DNA of 64,000 nt from NCBI RefSeq assembly GCF_009901525.1, contig NZ_CP019288.1, positions 682,001 to 746,000 of the forward strand. Direction: 5' to 3'. The position numbers and the translations under genes are program-made. The stretch is from Kordia antarctica (GTDB lineage: Bacteria > Bacteroidota > Bacteroidia > Flavobacteriales > Flavobacteriaceae). Below are positions 23,679-33,173 of the stretch, piece by piece (within the stretch, counting starts at the first letter, position 1; each line of letters begins with the position of its first letter). The notes under the pieces are model-generated. The model made no database searches. It had not been told where the DNA came from and worked only from the letters and a program-made list of their open reading frames with translations.

Positions 23679-26600
23679 TTATCGCTTTAACGTAATGTTT
23701 GTTATTAATTCTTGTTTTTGCGCATCCATCGTATATTGAATTGAAACCCAATAATCACCCGATGGCATTTTACGACCATTATAGGTTCCGTTCCACTGTG
23801 GATAATTAGGTGTTAATATGGTAATTATTTTTCCATATCGATCATAAATATATACAAAGTAATTGCAATTTTGTACTTGCTCCAATTGCCAAGTATCGTT
23901 GAAACCATCACTATTTGGCGTGAAAAATTTACGAATTCTAAAACATGGTTCTGTTTCTACTTCACATATCAATTCAATAAATGGAAACACAATTGTACAT
24001 CCAGAGCTATTCTCTTCAATAGTGATGTTCGTGTAAATTCCAACACTCAAATTGTTCATTTCTAAAATTCCTGATGCGTCAGAAGTAACAATTGTAGTTT
24101 CCATTGAACCATTCAAACTATACGAAATTGTATACGCAGTATTTGCGGTTGCGCCTTGAAACGAAATAATTCCGTCACTTACGCCACATGCGCTTGGATT
24201 TGTGGTTGTTGGTATTAATACCAAATCAGAATTCGTTAAAGTTAGATTTCCAATGTTGGCAATGCAATTTGTAATCGTGTCTTCTACTACTATAGATTCG
24301 TACATTCCTGCACCTAAATTGTTCATTTCTAAAATTCCTGATACGTCAGAAGTAACAATTGTAGTTTCCATTGAACCATTCAAACTATACGAAATTGTAT
24401 ACGCAGTATTTGCGGTTGCGCCTTGAAACGAAATAATTCCGTCACTTACGCCACATGCACTTGGATTTGTGGTTGTTGGTGTTAATACCAAATCAGAATT
24501 CGTTAAAGTTAGATTTCCAATGTTGGCAATGCAATTTGTAATCGTGTCTTCTACTACTATAGATTCGTACATTCCTGCACCTAAATTGTTCATTTCTAAA
24601 ATTCCTGATGCGTCAGAAGTAACAATTGTAGTTTCCATTGAACCATTCAAACTATACGAAATTGTATACGCAGTATTTGCGGTTGCGCCTTGAAACGAAA
24701 TAATTCCATCACTTACGCCACATGCACTTGGATTTGTGGTTGTTGGTGTTAATACCAAATCAGAATTCGTTAAAGTTAGATTTCCAATGTTGGCAATGCA
24801 ATTTGTAATCGTGTCTTCTACGATTATTGATTCATAGATTCCAGTTCCCAAATTGTTCATTTCTAAAATTCCTGATGCGTCAGAAGTAACAATTGTAGTT
24901 TCCATTGAACCATTCAAACTATACGAAATTGTATACGCAGTATTTGCGGTTGCGCCTTGAAACGAAATAATTCCATCACTTACGCCACATGCACTTGGAT
25001 TTGTGGTTGTTGGTGTTAGAATAAGTGCTAAATTATCTATAATTAGTTCTCCAATGCCAGATGCACACGGATTAAGTGAATCTGTAACCATGATTATTTC
25101 ATAAATTCCTGCGCTTAATCCTGTGAGTAGTATTTCACCATCTGCGCTGGCATTATAAGTATTTACAACTTGATTTGATTCATTGAAATAATCAACCACA
25201 TAGTTTTGATTTGGTGCCAAACCAGCAATTAAAATAGAACCATCGGGCGTATTACAAGACGAAGTTGCAGTAGTGGTAAATATTAAATTAATCGTTGGTT
25301 GATCTAATAATATATCTCCAAGAATATCTTCACAATTCGAATTGACATCTAGTACTGTAAATGATACATACGTACCTCCAAAAATATTTGACAGCACAAT
25401 TTCTCCAGTTGCAGTAGAAGTTAACGTTATTGTTTCTGGATTTGTATTAAATTCATAACTTATTTGATACGTTGTATTTGACGCTAAATTACTTAATGAA
25501 ATGCTTCCATCTGGATTGCCACATATCGTTGGACTCTGTGTCGTGAAATTTACATCCAAACTGTCTGAGTTTAAAGTAGCATCTCCTAAATTATCAAAAC
25601 AAAGACCAACTGTATTGTTTACCGTAATATTCGTATAATTTCCTCCTGAAAGACCTGATATTGATAATTCTCCATTACCATCTGAAGAAATGTTAGTTGT
25701 AATTACATTAGATTCAAATTCATAGGTAATTTCATAAATTGTATTCGAATTTAAGTCAGCTATTACAATTTCTCCATCAGTAGCTGTACAATCCGTTGGG
25801 TTTTGAGTTGCAGCAATGACATATGAAATTTCGCCTAATTCCAATATCCAAACGGCTCCTTTATCATTTCCGTTTTCACTATCTTTATAAGCTCCTACTG
25901 CAAAACGATACGTTCCTGCATCATTCAAGATAGTTACAGATCCACCAAAAAAATCACCCGAATTTAGTGTTCCTGTAAAGCAATTTTCTCCATAAGTATA
26001 TATATATTCTTCAGATACAGTTCCATCATTATTCAATTCAATAAGATAGATAGCTCCTGTTTGACTTGAAAGCGTTGGGTTTTGTTGTCGCAAAGCACCG
26101 ACAACAATTTCTATTTTACCATCATTATCAATATCAATTACACCGTCAATAGATTCTCCAAAAAGCGCATTATTACTAATTGTCCCATTAAATCCTCCCG
26201 AAAGGTTAGATACTTTTTGATGATTTTTCACAGTTCCATCAGGATTCAAAAATAATACATAAAAACTTCCAGAGTTTGAAATTTGGTCATCATCCCTATA
26301 TGCACCAACAACAATATCAGTTGTTCCATCTTCATCCAAATCGCCAACACTTGCAACCGATCCTCCAAAATAATCTTCAAACTCTAATATTCCCGTAAAA
26401 TTCCCTTGTGTATCGCTAATTTTCTGAAAATTATTTACTGTAAAGTTAGCATTCATAAATAAAATCCAAACGGCACCTCTACGTGCACCGCCATCACCAT
26501 CTCTACGTGAACCAACTGCTAAATCTTCAATTCCGTCATTATTTATATCGCCAATATTTTCAATATCAGTTCCAAAAATTACATCTCCATTAAAAAACCC

Positions 26601-27128
26601 AGTAAAACCACCTTGTGTATCACTAATTTTTGAATGAGAATTTACTGTTCCGTCAGGATTCAAACTTAAAATCCAAACTGCTCCATGCCAAAATCCGCCA
26701 TCTCCATCATAATCAGCTCCAACTGCCAATTCTATTAAACCATCGTTATTTAAATCTCCTAAATAAGCAACAGCTCCACCAAATCGGTCATCATTATCTA
26801 AAATTCCAGTAAAATTTCCGCTCGTATCACTAATTTTAGTGTGAGAAATTACAAGATTATCTGCATCCAAAAACAAAATCCAAACAGCACCTCTATCGGT
26901 ACCTCCATCATCGTCAGTATATGCTCCAACGGCTAAATCATTAACACCATTTCCATCAAGATCTCCTATGGCATCAATTGAAATGGCAAAATTATCACTT
27001 ACATCAAGATTACCCGCGAAATTCCCTGTTAGTTCATTGATTTTTTGAGAACTAGAAACGGAGTAATTCTGAGAAAAACAACAACAACTATAGAGAATTG
27101 TAGCAATAAGAAAACAAGCTTTTTGCAT
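23679..27128 (-). CDS. Secreted FG-GAP / repeat adhesin-like protein, T9SS type B
   Basis: 1149 aa. Signal peptide at 1-20. Residues about 30-435 hold six FG-GAP blades ('GDLNNDGLIELAVGA' type), most with the Asp-rich calcium motif. Residues about 439-1060 hold seven SprB-like beta repeats of about 89 aa, each starting near '(T/F)T..P..C...DG'. The last four are almost identical. The C-terminus is the CHU_C/type B sorting domain (FFTPNSDGFNDTWQLE, IYDRYGKII, GTYNGRKMPSGDYWVSI) that directs export and surface attachment by T9SS. It looks like a surface adhesin. It is flanked by methyltransferase genes, with no close operon partner. Confidence 0.93.
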   Translation of the reverse strand: MQKACFLIATILYSCCCFSQNYSVSSSQKINELTGNFAGNLDVSDNFAISIDAIGDLDGNGVNDLAVGAYTDDDGGTDRGAVWILFLDADNLVISHTKISDTSGNFTGILDNDDRFGGAVAYLGDLNNDGLIELAVGADYDGDGGFWHGAVWILSLNPDGTVNSHSKISDTQGGFTGFFNGDVIFGTDIENIGDINNDGIEDLAVGSRRDGDGGARRGAVWILFMNANFTVNNFQKISDTQGNFTGILEFEDYFGGSVASVGDLDEDGTTDIVVGAYRDDDQISNSGSFYVLFLNPDGTVKNHQKVSNLSGGFNGTISNNALFGESIDGVIDIDNDGKIEIVVGALRQQNPTLSSQTGAIYLIELNNDGTVSEEYIYTYGENCFTGTLNSGDFFGGSVTILNDAGTYRFAVGAYKDSENGNDKGAVWILELGEISYVIAATQNPTDCTATDGEIVIADLNSNTIYEITYEFESNVITTNISSDGNGELSISGLSGGNYTNITVNNTVGLCFDNLGDATLNSDSLDVNFTTQSPTICGNPDGSISLSNLASNTTYQISYEFNTNPETITLTSTATGEIVLSNIFGGTYVSFTVLDVNSNCEDILGDILLDQPTINLIFTTTATSSCNTPDGSILIAGLAPNQNYVVDYFNESNQVVNTYNASADGEILLTGLSAGIYEIIMVTDSLNPCASGIGELIIDNLALILTPTTTNPSACGVSDGIISFQGATANTAYTISYSLNGSMETTIVTSDASGILEMNNLGTGIYESIIVEDTITNCIANIGNLTLTNSDLVLTPTTTNPSACGVSDGIISFQGATANTAYTISYSLNGSMETTIVTSDASGILEMNNLGAGMYESIVVEDTITNCIANIGNLTLTNSDLVLTPTTTNPSACGVSDGIISFQGATANTAYTISYSLNGSMETTIVTSDVSGILEMNNLGAGMYESIVVEDTITNCIANIGNLTLTNSDLVLIPTTTNPSACGVSDGIISFQGATANTAYTISYSLNGSMETTIVTSDASGILEMNNLSVGIYTNITIEENSSGCTIVFPFIELICEVETEPCFRIRKFFTPNSDGFNDTWQLEQVQNCNYFVYIYDRYGKIITILTPNYPQWNGTYNGRKMPSGDYWVSIQYTMDAQKQELITNITLKR
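24030..25020. repeat. Four tandem 267-bp near-identical repeats
   Basis: The anchor ATTGTTCATTTCTAAAATTC recurs at 24051, 24318, 24585 and 24852, a strict 267-bp (89 codon) period. Differences are few (for example ACGTCA against GCGTCA), so the copies are recent or homogenised by gene conversion. The array lies inside the 1149-aa T9SS gene. Confidence 0.95.
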
Positions 27129-27175
27129 TTTAAATTTATATTATTTAGTTACGTATAAAATATGGATGATTCATT

Positions 27176-27183
27176 TATATTTG
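27176..27183 (+). promoter_or_regulatory. -7 promoter box (TATATTTG) before FkbM gene
   Basis: TAnnTTTG match 20 bases before the ATG at 27203; no clear -33 partner. Confidence 0.35.
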
Positions 27184-27202
27184 CATCATACGAAACTGAA
27201 TT

Positions 27203-28102
27203 ATGAATATATTATATAAGATTATATATGAGCCAAATATAAATAAAATCATTAGAACTATAAATTATTTTTTGTCTCCGCTTTTACCTTCAAAAATTAA
27301 AATTCATCCGTCCGGAATACTAAAAGTTAAGATCGATGAAACTCATGGTTCCTTTCTCTTAAAAACAAATCAAACAAGCTACATATCTAGAGAAATTTTC
27401 TGGGAAGGTGCTTTAAATTTCGAATACTCTCCGATATTTATTGGTCTGATAAAAAAAATGAATGTTTTCATTGACATTGGAGCAAACATTGGCTACTACT
27501 CTATTTTGGGCAGTACCGTAAATCCTGAATTAATAACGTATGCATTTGAACCTTCTAGAGGCGCTAATTTTTATTTATCCGAAAATGTAAAATTAAATAG
27601 CTTTTCAAATAGAATAACTATTGAAACATCCGCTTTGATGGATACATCTGGTGAAATCGACTTCTATGAAATCCGAAATAAAAAATATCCTTCTATATAT
27701 AATTTATCGGGCGAACACAATATTGGTACCAAAACCTATAAATTGTCTAATAAAACCAACGTAAAAGCCACAACGCTCGATGCGTATTTTTTAGCTAAAA
27801 ATATGAACGAATTAGATATAATCAAATTAGACACCGAAGGCGCTGAAGGTCTAATTTTAAAAGGCGCACATGATGTAATTACAAAACACAATCCTATCAT
27901 TATATGCGAATTGTTATTCGATAAGATTGAAAAAGAACTCGAAGAAATCATGACCAAACATGCGTATCAATTTTATTGTCATACCGAAAAAGGCTTAAAA
28001 TTGGTAGATTCAATCGTTAGAACTGAAGATAATGGTGTCAGAAATGTATTTTTTGTTCCGCCAACCAAAACAACTTTCATTCAAGAATGGATTATAAATT
28101 AA
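27203..28102 (+). CDS. FkbM-family methyltransferase
   Basis: 299 aa. The FkbM core is present: FIDIGANIGYYSILG (motif I), TYAFEPSRGANFYL (acidic post-motif), NVKATTLDAYF and LDIIKLDTEGAEGLILKGA, ending with IICELL. The family methylates sugar or small-molecule hydroxyls, often in surface polysaccharide or natural product clusters. About 110 residues come before motif I, which is common. No signal peptide. It stands divergent from the T9SS surface protein gene, so a joint role in surface decoration is possible but only inferred. Confidence 0.92.
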   Translation: MNILYKIIYEPNINKIIRTINYFLSPLLPSKIKIHPSGILKVKIDETHGSFLLKTNQTSYISREIFWEGALNFEYSPIFIGLIKKMNVFIDIGANIGYYSILGSTVNPELITYAFEPSRGANFYLSENVKLNSFSNRITIETSALMDTSGEIDFYEIRNKKYPSIYNLSGEHNIGTKTYKLSNKTNVKATTLDAYFLAKNMNELDIIKLDTEGAEGLILKGAHDVITKHNPIIICELLFDKIEKELEEIMTKHAYQFYCHTEKGLKLVDSIVRTEDNGVRNVFFVPPTKTTFIQEWIIN

Positions 28103-28517
28103 TGTTTTTTTAATTTGAATCTAATTTTAAATAATTAAAAATCAATACTTTACATATTAATTTTAATTTTTTCTCAAAGATTAAAAACCAAGTTAAAACT
28201 TTCTTCGTATATAATTTTGAAAGCTAATTAAACACAAACCTAGTAGTAAACTTTGATAGTATTTAATTGTTAATTATTTGATAAAAAAAACCGTCTGCCG
28301 CCCTTACAGACGGTTTTCTTGTTTTATAAATTACAAATGCAAGAGCAACATTTTAGTTTAAAAGTTGAAAGGTTTATAAGTTTATTTAATGTGTAAATAA
28401 TTCACATACCAAAATACTAAAAGCGTTTACATTGAGCTTGTCGAAATGAAGCGATCCAAAGGCAAAGCCGTTTCCAAAAGCGACAGCGAGTCCAACAATC
28501 CAAGAAGTCTAAAAAAA
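28103..28517. other. Spacer with terminator and repeat fragments
   Basis: 415 bases. It holds a TAATTTTG box at 28211-28218 (in GTATATAATTTTGAAAG) followed by about 70 non-coding bases and the terminator listed next. Then comes AT-rich sequence and a repeat fragment around 28430 (ACATTGAGCTTGTCGAAATG), related to one near 29889. No credible gene. Confidence 0.5.
28287..28317 (+). terminator. Intrinsic terminator
   Basis: 11-bp stem AAAACCGTCTG with its complement, 9-base loop, T-rich tail. It lies 184 bases after the FkbM stop, so it may end that transcript or a short non-coding one. Confidence 0.85.
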
Positions 28518-29765
28518 CTATCCAAATCGCCCAACTTCAAAACCATCCAATTTCATCGAAGTATTCTTTTCTCCAATCAACTCACTCACCAACTTTCCTG
28601 TTGCCGGCCCCAAACTCCAACCCATCATTGCGTGACCAGTTGCAATTGTGAGGTTTTTATAGTTTTTTGTTTTTCCAATATATGGCAAACCGTCTGGAGA
28701 ACACGGACGTAATCCGCAAGCAGCATTTTCTAGGGAAGTTTTCGGAATCTGTAATCCATTATAAAAACTCTCAGCAACATTCGCAATCGCTTTCACACGT
28801 TTCGGATTGATTTTATGATTAATTTCGCCAATTTCCATCGTTCCTGCAAAACGTGTAAAACCTTGCATTGGCGTTACAGCAACTTTCGCTTCCACCAAAA
28901 TTGCAGGCATTGAAATTCCTGTGTTTTCGAAAACGTTGATACAGTATCCTTTTCCCGCTTGAAGCGGAATATTCATAGTAAGTTTTTTTGCCAACACTGA
29001 ACTCCAAGAACCTGCCGCAAGTACGAATTCGTCTGCTTTTAATGTTCGTTTCGAAGTTTGGACAGCAACAATTTTATCATTTGTAAATGTTAGATCGGTG
29101 ATAGATTCATTTGTATAAAACCGAACACCTTTTTTCTTCAAAAAAGCTATCATTTTTGGCATAAAATCGTTTGGCGTCATATGCGCATCTGAATCAAAAT
29201 AAATAGCACCTTTTATATTAAAATCAACGTTTGGCTCCAATTTTTTAACTTCTTCTTTGGTTAAATTTTGAGCGTTCAAACCTTCTTCAATCGCGCGTTT
29301 GCCTATTTTCCATTCTTCTTCACCTGCTTTTTCTGTTTGATAACACATTAACAAACCTTTTCGCTCTAAATGAAAGTCAAAATCATTGGAATTTTTCAAT
29401 TCAGAATACAATTCGCGACTCAACAAATTGATATCTTTAATAATAGGAATTGAGGTTGTAACGTGTTTCGCTGTGGCAGATTTTTTAAACAACCAAGACC
29501 ATTTTAAAAAGTCAACATCTAATCGTGGTTTTACATAAAAAGGACTCGACGAATTCAACATCCATTTCAAACCTTTGGTAATCATACCTGGCGCGGCTAA
29601 CGGAATAAAATGACTTGGCGTAATATATCCAGCATTCACAAAAGATGCGCCGCTAGAAATGTCGCTTTTATCTACAATTGTGACTTGATGTCCATCTTGT
29701 TGTAAATAATACGCGCAACAAAGTCCAATAATTCCGCCTCCGATAATGACAATTTCTTTTTTCAT
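28518..29765 (-). CDS. FAD-dependent D-amino-acid / D-hydroxyproline dehydrogenase
   Basis: 415 aa DAO-superfamily flavoenzyme. N-terminal ADP-binding motif IVIIGGGIIGLCCAYYLQQ, then SSGASFVNAGYITPSHF (DadA-like), and the C-terminal ACGLRPCSPDGLPYIG and ATGHAMMGWSLGPATG blocks that close the FAD site. In this context it most likely oxidises cis-4-hydroxy-D-proline to 1-pyrroline-4-hydroxy-2-carboxylate, step 2 of trans-4-hydroxyproline breakdown. It is probably membrane-associated, passing electrons to the respiratory chain. The family is secure; the substrate is inferred from the neighbours. Confidence 0.9.
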   Translation of the reverse strand: MKKEIVIIGGGIIGLCCAYYLQQDGHQVTIVDKSDISSGASFVNAGYITPSHFIPLAAPGMITKGLKWMLNSSSPFYVKPRLDVDFLKWSWLFKKSATAKHVTTSIPIIKDINLLSRELYSELKNSNDFDFHLERKGLLMCYQTEKAGEEEWKIGKRAIEEGLNAQNLTKEEVKKLEPNVDFNIKGAIYFDSDAHMTPNDFMPKMIAFLKKKGVRFYTNESITDLTFTNDKIVAVQTSKRTLKADEFVLAAGSWSSVLAKKLTMNIPLQAGKGYCINVFENTGISMPAILVEAKVAVTPMQGFTRFAGTMEIGEINHKINPKRVKAIANVAESFYNGLQIPKTSLENAACGLRPCSPDGLPYIGKTKNYKNLTIATGHAMMGWSLGPATGKLVSELIGEKNTSMKLDGFEVGRFG

Positions 29766-29789
29766 TCTTTCTTTAGATCATTAGACTCG

Positions 29790-29806
29790 TTCCCGCTGGG
29801 CGGGAA
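29790..29806. repeat. Small perfect hairpin TTCCCGC-TGG-GCGGGAA
   Basis: 7-bp perfect arms in an otherwise AT-rich spacer, upstream of the flavoenzyme gene. GC-rich relative to its surroundings; part of the repeat debris common between genes here. Confidence 0.6.
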
Positions 29807-29863
29807 TCTCTTGGATCGCTTTGCTTTTAGACTTTTTAGATTATTGCTATTTTATTTTATAAT

Positions 29864-29973
29864 CCGTCTTTGCGAGAGTTTTGTATACATTGAGCTAAGT
29901 CGAAATGAAAAAACTTGTGGCAATCTGCTTCGCTATAAACAGATTACTTCGTCATACTTCCTCGTAATGACGT
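29864..29973. repeat. Dispersed intergenic element, second family
   Basis: Begins CCGTCTTTGCGAGAGTTTT, contains GGCAATCTGCTTCGC and CAGATTACTTCGTCATAC, and ends CTCGTAATGACG. Closely matches the element at 33050-33139, including the inverted ends CGTC/GACG. Confidence 0.75.
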
Positions 29974-30019
29974 TACAAACATCTCAATACTAATACCTCG
30001 ATACTCATTAACTATTTTA

Positions 30020-31027
30020 TCAAATGACCTGAAAACCATGCGCATACGGATCATCATCTTCGTCAATAACAATCGTATTATAACCGTATATTTTTGCCCA
30101 ACCTTGAATACTTGGCACAATTGCTTGTTTTCCATCTAATGTAGTTTCTCGCTCTACACGACCAATAAATTTTGAACCAATATAACTTTCGTGAATAAAC
30201 TCCTCGCCTATTTTTAACTTTCCTTTGGCGTACAATTGTGCCAATCGCGCGGAAGTTCCTGTGCCACAAGGACTTCTGTCAATCGCTTTATCTCCATAGA
30301 AAACCGCATTTCTTCCCGAAGAAGTTTTGTCCAATGGATTTCCTGTCCAGAGCATGTGTGAAACATCGCGAATGGTTTCATCTTCTGGATGAATAAACAT
30401 ATTTGGATATTTTGCATTAATTCGATCACGAACAACTTGTGAATATTGAATTATTTTACTGGCAGTAAAATATTGAATACCTGAAAAATTTGCTTGCGGA
30501 TCCACAATTGCATAGTAATTTCCACCATAAGCGACATCAAATGAAAGTTTTCCTAATTCGGGACAATCAACCGTTAAATTTTCCGCAGTTAGAAAGCTTT
30601 TCACATTCGTTAACCGAACCCAATCTACTTTTTTTCCTGTTTGCTGATATTCAATTTCTACCAAACCTGCTGGCGTTTCCATTTTTATTTTTCCTGCAAT
30701 TTTCGGCGTAATTAAACCTTCTTCAATTGCAATCGTAATCGTTCCAATGGTTCCGTGTCCACACATTGGCAAACAGCCAGAAGTTTCTATAAATAGAATT
30801 CCAAAATCATTTTCAGGATTGCTTGGCGGAAATAATATACTTCCGCTCATCATATCATGACCGCGCGGTTCAAACATTAAACCTTTCCGAATCCAATCAA
30901 ATTCCTGTAGAAAATGCTGCCGTTTTTCGCTCATGTTTGCGCCTACCAAATTTGGTCCGCCGCCAGCAATAACTCTCACAGGGTTTCCACAAGTATGTGC
31001 ATCAATACAAAAAAACGTCTTTCGCAT
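30020..31027 (-). CDS. 4-hydroxyproline epimerase (proline racemase family)
   Basis: 335 aa from the ATG at 31027, giving MRKTFFCIDAHTCGNPVR, the usual family start. Four extra codons upstream come from the 7-bp repeat array and are not counted. Both catalytic Cys are present, in MCGHGTIG and DRSPCGTGTSA. This marks an epimerase rather than the trans-3-hydroxyproline dehydratase, which has Thr at the second site. It converts trans-4-hydroxy-L-proline to cis-4-hydroxy-D-proline in the cytoplasm, the first step of the pathway encoded by its neighbours. Confidence 0.94.
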   Translation of the reverse strand: MRKTFFCIDAHTCGNPVRVIAGGGPNLVGANMSEKRQHFLQEFDWIRKGLMFEPRGHDMMSGSILFPPSNPENDFGILFIETSGCLPMCGHGTIGTITIAIEEGLITPKIAGKIKMETPAGLVEIEYQQTGKKVDWVRLTNVKSFLTAENLTVDCPELGKLSFDVAYGGNYYAIVDPQANFSGIQYFTASKIIQYSQVVRDRINAKYPNMFIHPEDETIRDVSHMLWTGNPLDKTSSGRNAVFYGDKAIDRSPCGTGTSARLAQLYAKGKLKIGEEFIHESYIGSKFIGRVERETTLDGKQAIVPSIQGWAKIYGYNTIVIDEDDDPYAHGFQVI

Positions 31028-31034
31028 AGCATTA

Positions 31035-31083
31035 GGCATTAGGCATTAGGCATTAGGCATTAGGCATTAGGCATTAGGCATTA
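31035..31083. repeat. Tandem 7-bp array (GGCATTA)7
   Basis: Seven perfect GGCATTA units plus partial units on both sides. The minus strand reads TAATGCC repeatedly, so each unit offers an ATG next to the epimerase start. Related to the GGTATTA array near 8 kb by one base. Confidence 0.95.
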
Positions 31084-31161
31084 GGCAAAAATAATTTAGC
31101 ATCAAAAAATAAAACTATTTTTGTGATATTTCTTCTCCATGTTCATTTACTCAATAACTCT

Positions 31162-32745
31162 TTAAATTGCTTCTTTTGTTTCTTTTTCATTCACCAATCG
31201 AATAATGTTTAGTGGGTTTTCGTTCTTCAATTCATCTGGCAATAAGTTATTTGGCCAATCTTGGTAACTAAATGGACGAACCCAACGTTTAATGGAATCT
31301 CTACCAACCGCCGTAAATCTACTGTCCGTAGACGCAGGATATGGTCCGCCATGCAACATGGAAGGTACAACTTCCACACCAGTTGGAACGCCATTAAAAA
31401 TGATTCTTCCAACACGTTGTGCTAGCGCATTTACAATGTTTTGATGTTGTGCTACTTCGTTCTTTTCAGAAATAATAGTTCCCGTTAATTGTCCTTCTAA
31501 GTTTGCAATAATTTCTTCTAATTGCGATGCATCTTCACACTGAACAACCAACGAAAATGGTCCAAAAACTTCTTCATGCAATGCCGAATTTTCTAAAAAT
31601 GTTTTTCCGTCAACGGTGGCAACAGCTTGTTGTGCGTAGTTTTCAGCGACAGCTTTATCAACATTTGCAATCGTTTTAACATTATTTTGTTTTTGCGCTT
31701 TGGATTTATTGTTTTTGAATGATTTGTAAATGTTTGGATGCAACATGCATTGTGGCGCAATCGTTACAATTTCTTCCGATAAAGTTTGTATAAATTTTGT
31801 CAAAGAATCACTTTTTATTCCTAAAATTAGTCCTGGATTCGTGCAGAATTGTCCAGTTCCTAACGTAATGGAACTTGCGTACGTTTTCCCCCAAGATGCT
31901 GCTTTTTCTTCCAAGGCTTTTGGCAATAAAATGACAGGATTTATACTTCCCATTTCTGCAAATACTGGAATTGGTTCTGGGCGTTTTGCCGCTAAATCGA
32001 ATAATGCGCGTCCGCCACGAATACTTCCCGTAAAACCAACCGCTTTTACTTTTGGATGTTCTACTAATTGCTGCCCGACTTCAATTCCGCTACTGTTTAA
32101 GTTTGAAAATACACCATTTGGCATTCCTGTTTTTTGTGCCGCTTTCGCGATTGCCGAAGCAACTAATTCACCAGTTCCTGCATGCATTGGATGCGATTTT
32201 ACAATGACAGGACAACCGGAAGCCAACGCAGAAGCCGTATCGCCGCCTGCCGTTGAATATGCTAATGGAAAGTTACTCGCGCCAAAAACAACGACTGGAC
32301 CAATTGGAATTGACATTTTTCGTAAGTCTACTCTCGGATTTGGTTTTCGATCAGGTTGTGCAGGATCAATTCGTGCTTCCACCCAAGAACCTTCTTCAAG
32401 TAAAACTGCAAAAGTTCGTAATTGTCCAATAGTTCGTCCACGCTCACCTTTTGCGCGTCCTTCTGGCAATCCGCTTTCAGACATATATGTTTTGACCAAT
32501 TTGTCATCCAACGCCAAAATTTCATCAGCAATTGCATTTAAAAAGACAGCTTTTTTCTTTCCAGAGATTTTGTTGTAGGTTTTAAAAGCTTCTGCTGCTA
32601 ATTCCACAGCTTCTGAAATTTCGTCTGAAGTTGCTTCTGTGTAAACGATATCATTTTCAGTATTCGTTTGCGGATTGAAGGTTTTATACGTTGTTTTTCC
32701 TTTCGCGGAAAGCGAGTTTCCTATATAGTTTTTTCCAGTAATCAT
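31162..32745 (-). CDS. Alpha-ketoglutarate semialdehyde dehydrogenase (NADP-type ALDH)
   Basis: 527 aa aldehyde dehydrogenase, longer than classical ALDHs but normal for the ketoglutarate-semialdehyde group. Catalytic Glu lies in FAEMGSINPVI and catalytic Cys in LGTGQFCTNPGL. Other blocks: FGASNFPLAYSTAGGDTASA and GFTGSIRGGRALFDLAAKRP. It oxidises 2-oxoglutarate semialdehyde to 2-oxoglutarate, the last step of hydroxyproline breakdown, feeding the TCA cycle. The epimerase gene follows downstream after a 134-bp repeat-bearing spacer. Confidence 0.94.
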   Translation of the reverse strand: MITGKNYIGNSLSAKGKTTYKTFNPQTNTENDIVYTEATSDEISEAVELAAEAFKTYNKISGKKKAVFLNAIADEILALDDKLVKTYMSESGLPEGRAKGERGRTIGQLRTFAVLLEEGSWVEARIDPAQPDRKPNPRVDLRKMSIPIGPVVVFGASNFPLAYSTAGGDTASALASGCPVIVKSHPMHAGTGELVASAIAKAAQKTGMPNGVFSNLNSSGIEVGQQLVEHPKVKAVGFTGSIRGGRALFDLAAKRPEPIPVFAEMGSINPVILLPKALEEKAASWGKTYASSITLGTGQFCTNPGLILGIKSDSLTKFIQTLSEEIVTIAPQCMLHPNIYKSFKNNKSKAQKQNNVKTIANVDKAVAENYAQQAVATVDGKTFLENSALHEEVFGPFSLVVQCEDASQLEEIIANLEGQLTGTIISEKNEVAQHQNIVNALAQRVGRIIFNGVPTGVEVVPSMLHGGPYPASTDSRFTAVGRDSIKRWVRPFSYQDWPNNLLPDELKNENPLNIIRLVNEKETKEAI

Positions 32746-33173
32746 AATCGTTTTATAAATTAGTTATTATGTTCTTTTCTTTGCTTGCCCAAAGAAAATG
32801 AACCAAAAGAAATGGCACTTTTATGAGGAGTTTTTATTCCTTTTTTTTGAAAAGTAATAAAACCGTGAATTAAATCCTAAATTTCTTCCAAGGCTTCAGA
32901 AATTTTTAACGGATTTAATTCACTACTCTGCATAAAAGATAAAACCTTAGAATAAATTTTCAGCTATCTGCTTTGATTCTATCTGACTAAATTAGTAATG
33001 GTAAAGTCTTTTAATTTATACAAATTTATCTCATATTTCAATACTGCTCATTACGTCTTTGCGAGAGTTTTTGAAAAACTCGTGGTAATCTGTTTCTCTA
33101 TATGCAGATTACTTCAGTCATACTTCCTTCGTAATGACGCTTCATTATATATCTCAATACGTAATACTCACAA
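32746..33173. other. Spacer with repeats, no gene
   Basis: 428 bases. Near 32775 an inverted motif TTCTTTgcttgcccAAAGAA, and at 33050-33139 a dispersed element. No open frame with coding character. Confidence 0.6.
33050..33139. repeat. Dispersed intergenic element, second family
   Basis: ATTACGTCTTTGCGAGAG, an inner hairpin GAGTTTTTGAAAAACTC, TAATCTG...CAGATTA arms, and the closing CGTAATGACG inverted to the start. Near-copy at 29864-29973. Confidence 0.8.

Noticed and set aside
24202-24693. Two 74-aa plus-strand open frames
   Set aside because: Antisense copies of the same 267-bp repeat; their similarity only mirrors the repeat.
24030-25020. Regular repeats as a CRISPR array
   Set aside because: Period is 267 bp with no unique spacers and the repeats are in frame within a coding gene.
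31730-32578. 282-aa open frame on the plus strand
   Set aside because: Lies antisense inside the aldehyde dehydrogenase gene; composition reflects the opposite strand and no domain is visible.
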